Below are positions 9,170 through 19,195 of a DNA stretch of 64,000 nt, piece after piece. The stretch covers positions 372,001 through 436,000 of the forward strand of contig NZ_QJJU01000002.1 of assembly GCF_003201655.1 (NCBI RefSeq), read 5' to 3'. How positions within the stretch are numbered: position 1 is the first letter of the stretch; each line of letters begins with the position of its first letter. This DNA comes from Mycolicibacterium moriokaense. Lineage in GTDB: Bacteria > Actinomycetota > Actinomycetes > Mycobacteriales > Mycobacteriaceae. The position numbers and the translations under genes are program-made. Below the pieces are notes generated by a model. It had not been told where the DNA came from. It worked only from the letters and a program-made list of their open reading frames with translations, and did no database searches.

Positions 9170-9738
9170 TCGTCGTCCCGATCCATGATGTCGGTGAGCT
9201 TGGCCCACCGCGGATCGATCTGCTCGTGGTGATGGCCGGGTTCAGCGGTGGCAAGCGGAACACCGCAATGCGGGCATAGGCCCACACAGTCCGGCCCACA
9301 CTGCGGCGCGAACGGCAGCGCCAGTCCGACCGCGTCGATGATCGGTTGCTCGAGGTCCACGGTGTCGTCGATGACGCGGCCGACTTCGTCGGCATCGGTT
9401 GTCTCGTCGGTCGCGCTGTCGGGATAGGCGAACAGCTCGGTGAGGTCGATCTCGACGTCACCGGTGATCGGGGTCAGGCAGCGCGCGCACTCCCCCGACG
9501 TCGGCGCGGACACCGTTCCCGTGACCAGCGCTCCTTCGGATACGGATTCGATCCGCAGATCCAGCGTCAGCGGCGCGCCCTCAGCGATCGCGATCAGGTC
9601 CAGCCCGATGCGCGACGGACTTGGCACCGTCTCGGAAATGGTCAGCATCGACCCGGGCCGCAGGCCGAGCCGGGAAATACTGATGACAAGCGGCGAACGT
9701 GAGGCGCGGCGCGCCGCCGATTTCGGATGCGTCGCCAT
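9166..9738 (-). CDS. YceD/DUF177-family protein
   Basis: Members of this family commonly sit next to rpmF or rnc and are linked to ribosomal RNA or L32 metabolism in other bacteria; the mycobacterial role is unproven. The 190-residue protein starts [11 protein letters not shown] and has the family pattern of a paired-cysteine site (ECARC). A cysteine-rich cluster follows near the end ([13 protein letters not shown]), which looks able to bind zinc. The segment between is acidic. The start is the ATG at 9738; no strong Shine-Dalgarno sequence is visible. It overlaps rnc by 4 bp, so the pair is co-translated. Confidence 0.88.
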   Translation of the reverse strand: MATHPKSAARRASRSPLVISISRLGLRPGSMLTISETVPSPSRIGLDLIAIAEGAPLTLDLRIESVSEGALVTGTVSAPTSGECARCLTPITGDVEIDLTELFAYPDSATDETTDADEVGRVIDDTVDLEQPIIDAVGLALPFAPQCGPDCVGLCPHCGVPLATAEPGHHHEQIDPRWAKLTDIMDRDDE

Positions 9739-9770
9739 AAATGTCAATCCTACGGCGACGCCGTCAGGGA

Positions 9771-10508
9771 CTACCGTGCCGCGTAGTCGTGGGTGCCCGC
9801 GGCGGTGCGCAGTTGATGGCGGCCGCGGCCCACCGAACGAATGGTTCCGTTCAGGAAGTCCTCGAACTCCGCGAGCTTGCTGTCGACGTAGATGTCGCAC
9901 TCGCCGCGCAGTCGGTCGGCCTCGGCATGAGCCGAATCGATCAGGCGGGTCGCCTCGGAGGTCGCGGTCTGCACGATCTCGGTCTGAGACACCAGCCGCT
10001 GCTGCTCCTTGATGCCTTCCTGCACTGCCTTCTCGTAGGCCAGGTTGCCGTTCTCGATGAGCCGGTCGGCCTCGGTCTTGGCGCGGCCGGTGCTGGCCTC
10101 GTACTCCCGCTTGGAGGTGGCGGCGAGGCGGGCGGTCTCCTCGCGGGCTTCCGCGACCATCCGCTCGCTGTGCTGCCTGGCCTCAGCCACCATCCGGTCT
10201 GCCTGCGCCTTCGCATCAGCGAGCAACCGGTCGGCCTCCGCGCGAGAGTGGTTGATCAGCGAATCGGCCTCCGTCGTCGCCGTCGAGACCATCGAGTCGG
10301 AATGCTCCTTGGCGTCGCGCAGCAACGAGTCGCGCGCGTCGAGGACGTCCTGGGCGTCGTCGAGCTCGCCGGGTATCGCGTCCTTGATGTCGTCGACCAG
10401 CTCGAGGACATCGCCGCGTGGCACCACGCAGCCCGACGTCATCGGCACGCCGCGGGCTTCTTCCACAATCGCGCCCAACTCGTCGAGCGCTTCAAAGACT
10501 CGGTACAC
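9771..10508 (-). CDS. sepIVA: DivIVA-like septation protein SepIVA
   Basis: SepIVA (Rv2927c type) is a DivIVA-domain protein that localises to the septum and poles and is needed for division in mycobacteria. The 245-residue protein starts VYRVFEALDELGAIVEEARG and then becomes one long coiled coil rich in A, E, R, D and Q (about 60-215), with repeats such as AEADRLLADAKAQADRMVAEA. It ends in a conserved tail (GRGRHQLRTAAGTHDYAAR). The GTG at 10508 is supported by GGAGGG about 8 nt upstream and by the length of homologues. The 190-bp gap upstream contains its promoter; a TTGACA is visible there, but no convincing partner -10. Confidence 0.93.
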   Translation of the reverse strand: MYRVFEALDELGAIVEEARGVPMTSGCVVPRGDVLELVDDIKDAIPGELDDAQDVLDARDSLLRDAKEHSDSMVSTATTEADSLINHSRAEADRLLADAKAQADRMVAEARQHSERMVAEAREETARLAATSKREYEASTGRAKTEADRLIENGNLAYEKAVQEGIKEQQRLVSQTEIVQTATSEATRLIDSAHAEADRLRGECDIYVDSKLAEFEDFLNGTIRSVGRGRHQLRTAAGTHDYAAR

Positions 10509-10699
10509 GGCAAACACCCTCCAGGCGTAGTTGACAGTTACCAGTGTGCCTGGTGTTACCCCTGTGACTCGGCTTCCGGGGCCGGTGTGTCGCATAAGAG
10601 GTCATTTCAGGCTGGCCTGGCCTTATCGCCCCTGCATTATGTCAACACGACTGCAGATGGGCCGCCGGGGCTGCGGAGAGAGCGCAAATCTCGGCGAAT

Positions 10700-11266
10700 T
10701 CACCGCAGCGCAGCGCCGATCAGGTCACGGGCGCGGTCCAGCATCGACGCGAACGGCCCCACCGCGAAGTTGGCCTTGGCCGACTCGACGCCGGCGTGCG
10801 GACGCGTAGGTGCGATCGCCTCGGCCGCCAGCACTGCCTTGGCCATCCGCCCCAAATCGTCGGAGTCGAGCTTGCGCTGAAGCCTGCTGAATTCCTCGTT
10901 CTCCTCGTGTTCGGCATGGTCGACGACCGCGTCACGGAACGTGGCCAGCTCGTCGAGAAACTCCTTGGAGTCGATGTCCATGCCCTCGAGCTTGGACAAC
11001 TGCTGCTTGGCCTCGTGCTCCTCGTGCAATCGGGCGTCGACGATTTTGTCACCGTCGGCGATCTCGTTGCGCGCCCGCGGATGGACCACCATCTCCTCGG
11101 CGGTTTCGTGTACCGCCAACAACTGGCGCAGCTCGACGAACGCCTTCTCGCGCGCTTTCGAGTCGGACGCGCTGAAGACTTCCTCGAACATGTCCTTGAT
11201 CAGATTGTGTTGTCCCTTGAGGAACTTCACGACGTCATCGGTCGACTGAACAAACGTTTCGACCAT
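10700..11266 (-). CDS. Hemerythrin HHE domain protein
   Basis: Hemerythrin-like proteins bind a non-haem di-iron centre and act in oxygen, NO or peroxide sensing and handling. This 188-residue helical protein has spaced iron ligands: QHNLIKDMFEEV near residue 30, VHETAEEMVVHPRAR near 60, LHEEHEAKQQ, and VVDHAEHEENEEF. The ATG at 11266 has a strong GGAGG about 9 nt upstream. In M. tuberculosis the PDIM locus occupies this position. A hemerythrin between sepIVA and coaD is the fast-grower arrangement. Substrate and partner are unknown. Confidence 0.9.
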   Translation of the reverse strand: MVETFVQSTDDVVKFLKGQHNLIKDMFEEVFSASDSKAREKAFVELRQLLAVHETAEEMVVHPRARNEIADGDKIVDARLHEEHEAKQQLSKLEGMDIDSKEFLDELATFRDAVVDHAEHEENEEFSRLQRKLDSDDLGRMAKAVLAAEAIAPTRPHAGVESAKANFAVGPFASMLDRARDLIGAALR

Positions 11267-11347
11267 GGGGGTACCTCCAAATTTCACAAGCATGGATTCG
11301 GCGCTATGGGCTGTGCGCCACCCCGTGAATACCCGACTTCGCCGGGC

Positions 11348-11824
11348 TCAACCCTTGAGCTTGGCCTGCAGCCGCACGTTGACGGGCTCGGGCAGCAGCT
11401 CCGAAACGTCGCCGCCGAACATCGCGACCTCTTTGGCCAGTGACGACGACACAAACGAGTACCGCGGGGTGGTCGCGACGAAGAAGGTGTCGACGCCGGC
11501 GATATGCCTGTTCATCTGCGCCATCTGCAGCTCATATTCGAAGTCGGTGCCTGTGCGCAGGCCCTTGACGATCGCGGTCAGTCCTCGGGCCTTAACAAAG
11601 TCGACGACCAGACCTTCACCGGACTCGACGCGAAGGTTCGGCAGATGCGTCGTGGATTCTTCGATCATCGCGATGCGCTCGTCCAGGGTGAACATGCCCG
11701 CCTTGTTTGGGTTGATCAGCACAGCGACCACAACCTCGGCGAACTGGGCGGAGGCGCGCTCGAAGACATCGATGTGGCCGAGTGTCACAGGGTCGAAGGA
11801 TCCCGGGCATACCGCGCCGCTCAT
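11348..11824 (-). CDS. coaD: Phosphopantetheine adenylyltransferase
   Basis: CoaD performs the penultimate step of coenzyme A synthesis, adenylating 4'-phosphopantetheine. The 158-residue protein starts [17 protein letters not shown] with the nucleotidyltransferase TxGH motif (His17). It keeps the family core [20 protein letters not shown] and the C-terminal [11 protein letters not shown] helix start. The length fits the hexameric bacterial enzyme. It lies 14 bp downstream of rsmD, a conserved pairing, and 81 bp upstream of the hemerythrin gene. Confidence 0.96.
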   Translation of the reverse strand: MSGAVCPGSFDPVTLGHIDVFERASAQFAEVVVAVLINPNKAGMFTLDERIAMIEESTTHLPNLRVESGEGLVVDFVKARGLTAIVKGLRTGTDFEYELQMAQMNRHIAGVDTFFVATTPRYSFVSSSLAKEVAMFGGDVSELLPEPVNVRLQAKLKG

Positions 11825-11838
11825 GGATGACGACGCTA

Positions 11839-12399
11839 TCAGGGCAGGTCAGTCCGCTCGGCCAACTCCAGCCGGGTGTCGCCATAGCGGCGGGCGGGCC
11901 ACGGCAGCCAACCGTCGGGCCAATTCAACGGTGGCCCCGCCGTTGGGCGCTCGACAACCACCACCGTGCCTGCGGCCGCCCATCCCCCGGTAACCAGCGC
12001 GACGAGCACATCTTCGATATCGGCTGGCGCGAAATCGTAGGGCGGGTCGGCGAACACCAAGTCCGCTGGGTGGTCTGCGCCGCCGGCGAGCACCGCCGCG
12101 ACGGGCCCTCGCCGCACGGTCGCCGTTGCGCCGAGCGACGCGATGTTCTGGTCGACGACAGCCGCGGCGCGGTGATCGGATTCCACGAACACCGCAGATG
12201 CCGCGCCCCTCGATAGTGCCTCAAGACCGAGTGCGCCCGAGCCCGCATACAGGTCAAGCACCGTGGCTCCGGCGAATTCGACGCGTGATGCGAGCACATT
12301 GAACAGCGATTCGCGTACTCGATCGGTGGTCGGCCGAGTTCCGCTGCGCGGCACCGCGATTCGCCGACCGCCAAACATGCCTGCGACGATGCGGGTCAG
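11839..12399 (-). CDS. rsmD: 16S rRNA (guanine966-N2)-methyltransferase RsmD
   Basis: RsmD methylates G966 of 16S rRNA using S-adenosylmethionine. The protein has the SAM-binding motif [20 protein letters not shown] and the N-methyltransferase catalytic motif DPPY. The start is unusual. The first ATG (12378, MFGGRR) would remove the conserved N-terminal RI-x-G segment seen in homologues. A CTG at 12399 restores it ([13 protein letters not shown]) and overlaps the pca stop as CTGA, just like the ATGA/GTGA couplings elsewhere here. I therefore extend the gene to the CTG (186 residues). If CTG is not used, the start is 12378. Confidence 0.85.
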   Translation of the reverse strand: MTRIVAGMFGGRRIAVPRSGTRPTTDRVRESLFNVLASRVEFAGATVLDLYAGSGALGLEALSRGAASAVFVESDHRAAAVVDQNIASLGATATVRRGPVAAVLAGGADHPADLVFADPPYDFAPADIEDVLVALVTGGWAAAGTVVVVERPTAGPPLNWPDGWLPWPARRYGDTRLELAERTDLP

Positions 12400-15300
12400 C
12401 TGACCACCACCAGCAGATCCCCGCCTTCAACCTGCGCGGTGGCCGAGACTGCGATACGGCTGACCTTGCCTGCCTTGGGTGCGGTGATCGCCGCCTCCAT
12501 CTTCATCGCTTCGATGGTGGCGATCGTTTGGCCCGCCTCTACCGCATCATCGACCGCCACCGAGACGGTGACGACGCCTGCGAACGGGGCCGCGACGTGG
12601 TCGGGGTTGGACCGGTCGGCCTTTTCGGCGGTCGGTATGTCGCTGGCGATGCTGAGGTCGCGCACCACCACCGGTCGCAGCTGGCCGTTGAGGATGCACA
12701 TCACCGTGCGCATACCGCGTTCGTCGGGGTCGGAGATCGCCTCAAGCCCGATCAGCAGCTCGACGCCGCGCTCGAGCTTCACCCGATGCTCTTCTCCGCT
12801 CCGCAGCCCGTAGAAGAACTGGTTGGCCGACAGACTGGAAGTGTCGCCGTACTGGTCGCGGTGCGCCTCAAATTCCTTTGTCGGCCCTGGAAACAGCAGC
12901 CGGTTGAGTACTGCTTGTCGCTTCGGGCCTGCTTGCGCGAGCACCACCTCATCGTCGGGGCTCAGCTCTTCGGTGGGTTTGGCAGGCGGCCGCCCGGCAA
13001 GCGCCTTGCTGCGCAACGGTTCCGGCCAACCACCCGGCGGGTCGCCGAGCTCGCCGCGCAAGAAGCCGATCACCGATTCGGGGATGTCGAATCGTGCTGG
13101 GTCGGCGGCGAATTCGTCGGCGGACACGCCAGCTCCGACAAGGGCCAACGCGAGGTCGCCGACCACCTTCGATGACGGTGTGACCTTGACCAGCCGGCCC
13201 AGCACCCGGTCCGCTGCGGCGTAGTTCGCCTCGATTTCCTCGAACCGGTCACCGAACCCCAGGGCGATGGCCTGCTGGCGCAGGTTCGACAGCTGGCCAC
13301 CGGGGATCTCGTGCGAGTAGACCCGACCGGTTGGTGCGGGAAGGCCAGACTCGAAGGGCGCGTAGACCTTTCGCAGCGCCTCCCAGTACGGCTCCAGGTC
13401 GCACACCGCCGACAGCGACAATCCGGTGTCGTATTCGGTGTGCGCGGTGGCGGCGACGATTGAACTCAATGCGGGCTGGCTGGTGGTGCCCGCCAGAGGC
13501 GCGGAGGCCCCGTCGACCGCACTGGCACCCGCCTGCCAGGCCGCCAGATATGTGGCCAGCTGCCCACCCGGGGTGTCGTGGGTGTGCACGTGCACAGGGA
13601 GGTCGAACCGGCTCCGCAGGGCGCTGATCAACTGATGAGCGGCCTGCGGGCGCAGCAGCCCGGCCATGTCCTTGATCGCAAGCACGTGCGCGCCGGCATC
13701 GACGATCTGCTCGGCCAGTTTGAGGTAATAGTCGAGCGTGTACAGGTTCTCGCCGGGGTCGGACAGGTCACCGGTGTAGCTCATCGCGACTTCGGCTACG
13801 GCCGTGCCGGTTTCGCGTACGGCATCGATCGCGGGCCGCATGGATTCGACGTTGTTGAGCGCGTCGAAAATGCGGTAGATATCAATACCCGTTGCCGTGG
13901 CTTCCTGGATGAACGCGTTCGTGACGGTGTCCGGATACGGCGTGTAGCCGACGGTGTTGCGCCCCCGCAACAGCATCTGCAGGCAGATGTTGGGCACCGC
14001 CTCACGCAAGGCGGCCAGCCGCTCCCACGGGTCTTCCTTCAAGAATCGAAGCGCCACATCGTAAGTCGCCCCACCCCAGCACTCGATGGACAGCAGCTGC
14101 GGCGTCATCCGCGCGATGTAGGGCGCCACCATCAGCAGGCCGGTAGTGCGCACCCGAGTGGCCAGCAGCGACTGATGCGCATCGCGGAACGTCGTGTCGG
14201 TGACACCCACCGACCGGGACTCGCGCAGCCAACGCGCGAATCCTTCCGGCCCCACCTCGGTCAGCAAGTGTTTGGACCCGCGCGGCGGTGCGGCTTCGAG
14301 GTCGATGTCAGGCAGCTTGTCGTGTGGGTACACCGTCGATTTTCGCGGCCCGTGCGGCTGGTTGACGGTGACCTCGGCCAGGTAATTCAGGATCTTGGTG
14401 CCGCGGTCGGCAGGCGTGCGCGCGGTCAGCAGATACGGGCGCTCATCGATGAACGACGTCGTGACGCGTCCGGCGCGGAAGTCCGGATCGTTGACCACCG
14501 CCATCAGGAACGGGATGTTCGTCGACACGCCGCGCACCCGGAACTCGGCAAGTGCGCGACGGGCCCTCGCGACCGCTGTCGAGAAGTCACGCCCGCGACA
14601 CGTCAGCTTGACCAGCATCGAGTCGAAGTGCGCGCTGATGTCGGCGCCAAGATGTGAGCCGCCGTCGAGCCGGATGCCCGCACCACCCGGCGACCGGTAG
14701 CCGGTGATGCGACCGGTGTCGGGGCGGAACCCGTTGGCCGGGTCCTCGGTGGTGATCCGGCACTGCAAGGAAAAACCGCGTGGCGCCGTCAATGTATCCT
14801 GGCTCAGCCCAAGGTCTTCCAGCGTCTCCCCGTCGGCGATGCGCATCTGGCTGGCCACCAGGTCGACGTCGGTGATCTCCTCGGTGACGGTGTGCTCGAC
14901 CTGGATGCGCGGATTCATTTCGATGAACACGTAGTCACCGCGCTCGTCGAGCAGGAATTCGACGGTGCCCGCGTAGGTGTAGTTGATCTGGCGCGCGAAC
15001 GCCACCGCGTCGGCACACATCTTCTGCCGCAGTTCCTCAGGCAGGTTCGGCGCAGGGGCCAGTTCGATGACCTTCTGATGCCGACGCTGCAGGCTGCAGT
15101 CGCGCTCGAACAGGTGCATGACGTTGCCGTGCGTGTCGGCCAGGATCTGCACCTCGATGTGGCGCGGGTTGAGCACCGCCTGCTCGAGGTACAGCGTCGG
15201 GTCACCGAATGCCGACTCGGCTTCGCGGCTGGCGGCCTCGATCGCCTCGGGAAGCGCTTGGGCATCGGCGACGCGGCGCATGCCGCGCCCGCCGCCGCCG

Positions 15301-15782
15301 GATACCGCCTTGACGAACAGCGGGAACTGCATCGTCTGCGACGCGGCAATCAGCTCGTCGACCGACGCCGACGGCGTCGACGAGTTCAGCACCGGCAACC
15401 CCGCGTCTCGTGCCGCCGCAATCGCCCGCGACTTATTGCCCGTCAACTCAAGGATTTCGGCGTCAGGGCCGATGAACGTGATGCCCGCAGCGGCGCACGC
15501 CGCGGCCAGATCGGGGTTTTCGGACAGGAAGCCGTATCCCGGATAGACCGCGTCGGCGCCGGCGTGCTGGGCCGCGCGGATGATCTCGTCGACCGACAGG
15601 TACGCCCGGACCGGGTGGCCGGTCTCGCCGATCTGATATGACTCGTCGGCCTTCAGCCGGTGCAGTGAGTTGCGGTCCTCATACGGATACACCGCAACGG
15701 TGGCGATGCCCATCTCGTAGGCCGCCCGGAACGCGCGGATCGCGATCTCCCCGCGGTTGGCCACCAAGACTTTCGAAATCAC
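12396..15782 (-). CDS. pca: Pyruvate carboxylase
   Basis: Pyruvate carboxylase makes oxaloacetate from pyruvate, ATP and bicarbonate, feeding the TCA cycle. The single 1128-residue chain has all domains. Biotin carboxylase comes first ([16 protein letters not shown] at the start, glycine-rich [24 protein letters not shown]). The carboxyltransferase follows ([36 protein letters not shown]). The C-terminal biotinyl domain carries EAMKMEAA, with the acceptor Lys near residue 1094. The length equals that of the M. tuberculosis enzyme. The start is GTG. rsmD overlaps its stop. Confidence 0.97.
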   Translation of the reverse strand: MISKVLVANRGEIAIRAFRAAYEMGIATVAVYPYEDRNSLHRLKADESYQIGETGHPVRAYLSVDEIIRAAQHAGADAVYPGYGFLSENPDLAAACAAAGITFIGPDAEILELTGNKSRAIAAARDAGLPVLNSSTPSASVDELIAASQTMQFPLFVKAVSGGGGRGMRRVADAQALPEAIEAASREAESAFGDPTLYLEQAVLNPRHIEVQILADTHGNVMHLFERDCSLQRRHQKVIELAPAPNLPEELRQKMCADAVAFARQINYTYAGTVEFLLDERGDYVFIEMNPRIQVEHTVTEEITDVDLVASQMRIADGETLEDLGLSQDTLTAPRGFSLQCRITTEDPANGFRPDTGRITGYRSPGGAGIRLDGGSHLGADISAHFDSMLVKLTCRGRDFSTAVARARRALAEFRVRGVSTNIPFLMAVVNDPDFRAGRVTTSFIDERPYLLTARTPADRGTKILNYLAEVTVNQPHGPRKSTVYPHDKLPDIDLEAAPPRGSKHLLTEVGPEGFARWLRESRSVGVTDTTFRDAHQSLLATRVRTTGLLMVAPYIARMTPQLLSIECWGGATYDVALRFLKEDPWERLAALREAVPNICLQMLLRGRNTVGYTPYPDTVTNAFIQEATATGIDIYRIFDALNNVESMRPAIDAVRETGTAVAEVAMSYTGDLSDPGENLYTLDYYLKLAEQIVDAGAHVLAIKDMAGLLRPQAAHQLISALRSRFDLPVHVHTHDTPGGQLATYLAAWQAGASAVDGASAPLAGTTSQPALSSIVAATAHTEYDTGLSLSAVCDLEPYWEALRKVYAPFESGLPAPTGRVYSHEIPGGQLSNLRQQAIALGFGDRFEEIEANYAAADRVLGRLVKVTPSSKVVGDLALALVGAGVSADEFAADPARFDIPESVIGFLRGELGDPPGGWPEPLRSKALAGRPPAKPTEELSPDDEVVLAQAGPKRQAVLNRLLFPGPTKEFEAHRDQYGDTSSLSANQFFYGLRSGEEHRVKLERGVELLIGLEAISDPDERGMRTVMCILNGQLRPVVVRDLSIASDIPTAEKADRSNPDHVAAPFAGVVTVSVAVDDAVEAGQTIATIEAMKMEAAITAPKAGKVSRIAVSATAQVEGGDLLVVVS

Positions 15783-15810
15783 GCGTAACCCTAACCCAGC
15801 GCTGAACTGC

Positions 15811-16443
15811 TTAAAGAAGCGTGGACCAGTAGTCCCAGAAGCGCACGAGGATCAGCATTATCAGCGCGGTGAACCACAGCGCCACCAGCGACCACCGCCA
15901 CGTGTAGAGCACCCGCGCGACCGCATTCGACTGGAGTGGCTGCAGCGCGATCGAGGCGACGACGACCAGCAGCGGGATGGTGACCGCCCACACCGCCATG
16001 CAGTACGGACACAACGCGCCGATGCGGTAGAGGCTCTGAAAGATCAGCCAGTGGATGAAGACCACACCGAGCGCGGTGCCGGTGGCCAGGCCGGCCCAGT
16101 ACCACCGCGGCAGCCTGACCTTGGCGACTGCGAGCACACCGGTCACCACCACAACGCTGAACGAGACGATGCCGATCAGCGGGTTGGGAAATCCGAACGC
16201 CGATGCCTGCGGTGTGATCATCACCGAACCGCACGACAGCACCGGGTTGATGCTGCACGACGGCACGTAGGCGGGATTGATCAGAATCTCGATCTTCTCG
16301 ATCGTCAGCGTGATCGCCGCGGCGAGCCCGACGATCCCGGCGATCACAATCCATACAGCGCTGACCCGAGGAACCCGCACCCCGTTCGACGCGTCCGCCG
16401 CGGGTTCGCTCGGCTCGACGTCGCTGGGCGCGGCGACGGTCAT
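15811..16443 (-). CDS. Vitamin K epoxide reductase (VKOR) family protein
   Basis: Bacterial VKOR reoxidises DsbA-type proteins and passes electrons to quinone, playing the part of DsbB. The 210-residue membrane protein has about five hydrophobic segments. It has the four expected cysteines: a loop pair Cys63 and Cys71 (SCSINPVLSCG) and the active CPYC, Cys145 and Cys148 (ALCPYCMAVW). Its ATG overlaps the stop of the upstream DsbA-like gene as ATGA, so the oxidase and its partner are made together. It matches Rv2968c. Confidence 0.93.
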   Translation of the reverse strand: MTVAAPSDVEPSEPAADASNGVRVPRVSAVWIVIAGIVGLAAAITLTIEKIEILINPAYVPSCSINPVLSCGSVMITPQASAFGFPNPLIGIVSFSVVVVTGVLAVAKVRLPRWYWAGLATGTALGVVFIHWLIFQSLYRIGALCPYCMAVWAVTIPLLVVVASIALQPLQSNAVARVLYTWRWSLVALWFTALIMLILVRFWDYWSTLL

Positions 16444-17219
16444 GGCGCGGGTGCCGGTACCGGTGGCGGTGCGGGTTGTTCCGGAGGTGCAGCGCCGTCG
16501 AGCCCAGGAACGTTGCCGTCGATTTCCTTGATCTTGGCGACCAACGCGTCGGGAGTGCTGGTTTTGTAGTCCTGGCCATTGATCTTGATCGTGGGCGTCG
16601 CCTGAATGCCGGTGGCCTTGGCGAGTCCCTGCGACATCTCGGTGTAGCGGCCCTTGTTGATGCAGTCCGGTACGCCACCCCCTGCGCCAGCCAGGCGCGC
16701 GGTCTTGATGAGTTGCTCATTGTCGGGATACGAGGCCGCACCCTCGCCGGGCTGCTGCTGGAAGAGCGCATCATGGAAGCGCTGGAACGCATCTTGGTTT
16801 TCGTCGGCCACGCAATACGCGGCGTTTGCGGCCCGCGACGAGTATCCGTTGCCCTGACGATCCAGGATGGCAACCATGTAGTAGTCGGCGGCGACCGCGC
16901 CGGTGCTGATGAGCTTGCGTACCGTCGGCCCGAACTCCTGCTCGAAGGCGCCGCAGTGCGGGCACAGGAAGTCCTCGTAGAGCGAAACCACAACCTTCGG
17001 GTCGGAGCTGCCCTCTTTCTTGATGACGTTGCTCGACGCCACCCGCACCGATTTGGTCTCTCCTGACGTCGGCTTCTTGTCACCAGACATCACGATGTAG
17101 AGCATCAGCGCGACGGCGAAGATCACCACGATCGACGTCAGCCCGATCTGGATCGCCAGGTTGCGCTTGCGGTCCGCCGCCTTCAGGTCGTAGGTAGCCC
17201 GTTTCGGTTTAGTCGCCAC
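16440..17219 (-). CDS. DsbA-like thiol:disulfide oxidoreductase (Rv2969c type)
   Basis: This is a membrane-anchored, thioredoxin-fold protein that introduces disulfides into exported proteins. The 259-residue chain has a short basic cytoplasmic tail, one membrane segment (about 23-45), and a periplasmic domain with the active site CPHC at Cys86-Cys89 (YEDFLCPHCG). A second cysteine pair follows (AAYCVADEN and VPDCINKG), and the cis-Pro loop is ATPTIKING. The C-terminus is proline/alanine rich. The start is GTG. It is translationally coupled to the VKOR gene. Confidence 0.93.
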   Translation of the reverse strand: MATKPKRATYDLKAADRKRNLAIQIGLTSIVVIFAVALMLYIVMSGDKKPTSGETKSVRVASSNVIKKEGSSDPKVVVSLYEDFLCPHCGAFEQEFGPTVRKLISTGAVAADYYMVAILDRQGNGYSSRAANAAYCVADENQDAFQRFHDALFQQQPGEGAASYPDNEQLIKTARLAGAGGGVPDCINKGRYTEMSQGLAKATGIQATPTIKINGQDYKTSTPDALVAKIKEIDGNVPGLDGAAPPEQPAPPPVPAPAP

Positions 17220-17254
17220 GGGGTCAAGACTACCGGCGGCTCACCGGCGGCTTT

Positions 17255-18361
17255 TCACGTGCGGGCGAGATGGGCGCGCAACGCAGAGATCGATTCCGTC
17301 GTTGCGGTCGCGCAGCCGCCTCCCACCGGGAAGAAGTTGGCAAAGCCGTGCACCAGCGATCCGAATTCGCGGTAGTCGACCGCCACACCTGCCGCGCGCA
17401 TGGCTTCGGCGTACTGCCTGCCCTCGTCGCGCAGGGGGTCGAAGCCCGCGGTCAGCACCAGCGCAGGCGGCAGCCCGGAGAGGTCGTCGGCCAGTAGCGG
17501 CGATACACGCGGGTCGGCGGCGTCGACCCGCGCGCCGTTGAGGAAATGGTCCCCGCACCACACCAAGTCCTTCTTGGTGAGGAAGAAGCCATCATCGAAC
17601 AACGCCTGGGACCGCGTCCCGCTGGCGTAATTGGTGACCGGGTAAAACAGCAACTGCAACGCGGGCAGCCGGGTGCCCTCGTCGCGCGCACGCTGGGATA
17701 CCACCGCGGCGAGGTTGCCTCCGGCGCTGTCACCCCCAACCGCCACGCGGCCGGCGTCGGCGCCCAGCTCACCCGCATGGTCGAGCGCCCAACCAAACGC
17801 GGCGTACGCATCCTCGGCGCCGGCGGGCGCCTTGTGCTCAGGGGCGAGTCGGTAGTCCACTGACAACACATGCATGCCGCCCTCTCGGCAGATCTGGCGG
17901 CACAGGTCGTCGTGCGTCTCGATGTCCCCGATGACCTGGCCGCCGCCGTGATAGAAGACCAACAGCGGTTGCCCATCGCCATTGATTGGTCGGTAGTGCC
18001 GCGCCCCGATCGGACCTGCAGGCCCGGGGATCGAGAGATTGGTCACGCTCGCCACCGGGATGTCCTGCTTGAAGCTGGCGGCCAGGATCCGCAACTGAGT
18101 GCGGGCAGCGCCGACGTCGAGGCTGGCAATCAGGGCATTGAGCCCGGTCCTCGACATCCCGAACAGCATCAACTGCAAGGTCGTATCCAGGGTGTTGCCG
18201 TCGATCGTGACCGAACGACCGCCAAGCATCACGCGTTTGACCGGGTTCGGTATCCGCGGAAGTCCACGCAACGTCAAACCGGCGAGGGCGTTGACGACTG
18301 GGCCCTTTGCACCTCGCGGTGACCCGACGGTCGTCACCTGTCCTGGCAGACTCTGGGTCAT
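17255..18361 (-). CDS. lipN: LipN-type esterase/lipase (HSL family)
   Basis: This alpha/beta hydrolase of the hormone-sensitive-lipase family hydrolyses short to medium acyl esters in homologues. The 368-residue protein has the oxyanion motif HGGG (138-141) and the nucleophile elbow GDSAG (Ser212). The acid GFDPLRDEG and the His in LVHGFANFF complete the triad. The start ATG (MTQSLPG) matches the M. tuberculosis N-terminus MTKSLPG. This ATG shares the tetranucleotide CATG with the start codon of the divergent aldo-keto reductase, so there is no intergenic DNA between the two genes. Confidence 0.92.
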   Translation of the reverse strand: MTQSLPGQVTTVGSPRGAKGPVVNALAGLTLRGLPRIPNPVKRVMLGGRSVTIDGNTLDTTLQLMLFGMSRTGLNALIASLDVGAARTQLRILAASFKQDIPVASVTNLSIPGPAGPIGARHYRPINGDGQPLLVFYHGGGQVIGDIETHDDLCRQICREGGMHVLSVDYRLAPEHKAPAGAEDAYAAFGWALDHAGELGADAGRVAVGGDSAGGNLAAVVSQRARDEGTRLPALQLLFYPVTNYASGTRSQALFDDGFFLTKKDLVWCGDHFLNGARVDAADPRVSPLLADDLSGLPPALVLTAGFDPLRDEGRQYAEAMRAAGVAVDYREFGSLVHGFANFFPVGGGCATATTESISALRAHLART

Positions 18362-19190
18362 GGCAGCTCCCTCGATCCCGCTGAATGACGGTAATGCGAT
18401 GCCCCAGGTCGGACTTGGCGTTTGGCAGACACCGCCCGAAGACACCGAACGCGCAGTGGCAGCCGCGCTCGACGCCGGCTACCGACACATCGATACTGCC
18501 GCAGGCTACTTCAACGAGCGCGAGGTGGGTCACGCGATCGCGAGTTCCGGCTTACCGCGCGAGGACGTCTTCGTCACCACCAAGTTGTGGAACGCAGATC
18601 AGGGCTATGACACCACTCTCAAGGCGTTCGACGGCAGCATGAAGCGCCTCGGCCTCGATTCTCTCGACCTCTACCTCATCCATTGGCCGATGCCACAGAA
18701 GAATGCCTTCGTCGAAACGTTCAAGGCGTTCGCACACCTGCGTGACCAAGGCCGCATCCGATCCATCGGAGTCAGCAACTTCGAGCCCGAGCACTTGCAG
18801 ATTCTCCTCGACGCCACCGGAATAGTCCCGGCCGTCAACCAGATCGAGTTGCATCCCCTGCTTCAACAACAGGAATTGCGGGAAGTGCACGCTCAGCTGG
18901 GGATAGCCACTGAGGCGTGGAGCCCGCTGGGGCAGGGATCGCTGCTGAGCAACCCTGCGGTGGCGACCGTCGCAGAGGGACACGGAAAAACCCCAGCGCA
19001 GGTACTGATTAGGTGGCATATCCAACTCGGTAATATCGTCATCCCGAAGTCGGTGACCCCCGAGCGAATTGTGAGTAACTTCGACGTGTTCGATTTCCAG
19101 CTGAGCGAGCAGGACATGGCGTCCATATCTTCGCTCGGCGACGGAACACGACTGGGTCCCGACCCACGAACCTTCAACTTCACAGGATAG
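18360..19190 (+). CDS. Aldo-keto reductase, first of a tandem pair (Rv2971 type)
   Basis: This is an NADPH-dependent reductase of aldehydes, ketones or dicarbonyls. The 276-residue TIM barrel has the full catalytic tetrad: Asp45 and Tyr50 ([11 protein letters not shown]), Lys75 (VTTKLWNAD) and His108 (YLIHWP). The C-terminal cofactor motif is [12 protein letters not shown]. The ATG at 18360 gives the family N-terminus [11 protein letters not shown] and overlaps the lipN start codon head to head. An open frame extends upstream but lies antisense in lipN and is not homologous. It is followed 5 bp later by a paralogue. Confidence 0.93.
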   Translation: MAAPSIPLNDGNAMPQVGLGVWQTPPEDTERAVAAALDAGYRHIDTAAGYFNEREVGHAIASSGLPREDVFVTTKLWNADQGYDTTLKAFDGSMKRLGLDSLDLYLIHWPMPQKNAFVETFKAFAHLRDQGRIRSIGVSNFEPEHLQILLDATGIVPAVNQIELHPLLQQQELREVHAQLGIATEAWSPLGQGSLLSNPAVATVAEGHGKTPAQVLIRWHIQLGNIVIPKSVTPERIVSNFDVFDFQLSEQDMASISSLGDGTRLGPDPRTFNFTG

Positions 19191-19195
19191 GTGCC

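Noticed and set aside
10509..10699. Extra gene or clear promoter in the gap between hemerythrin and sepIVA
   Set aside because: A TTGACA is present but no -10 at suitable spacing could be assigned, and no frame has convincing codon use.
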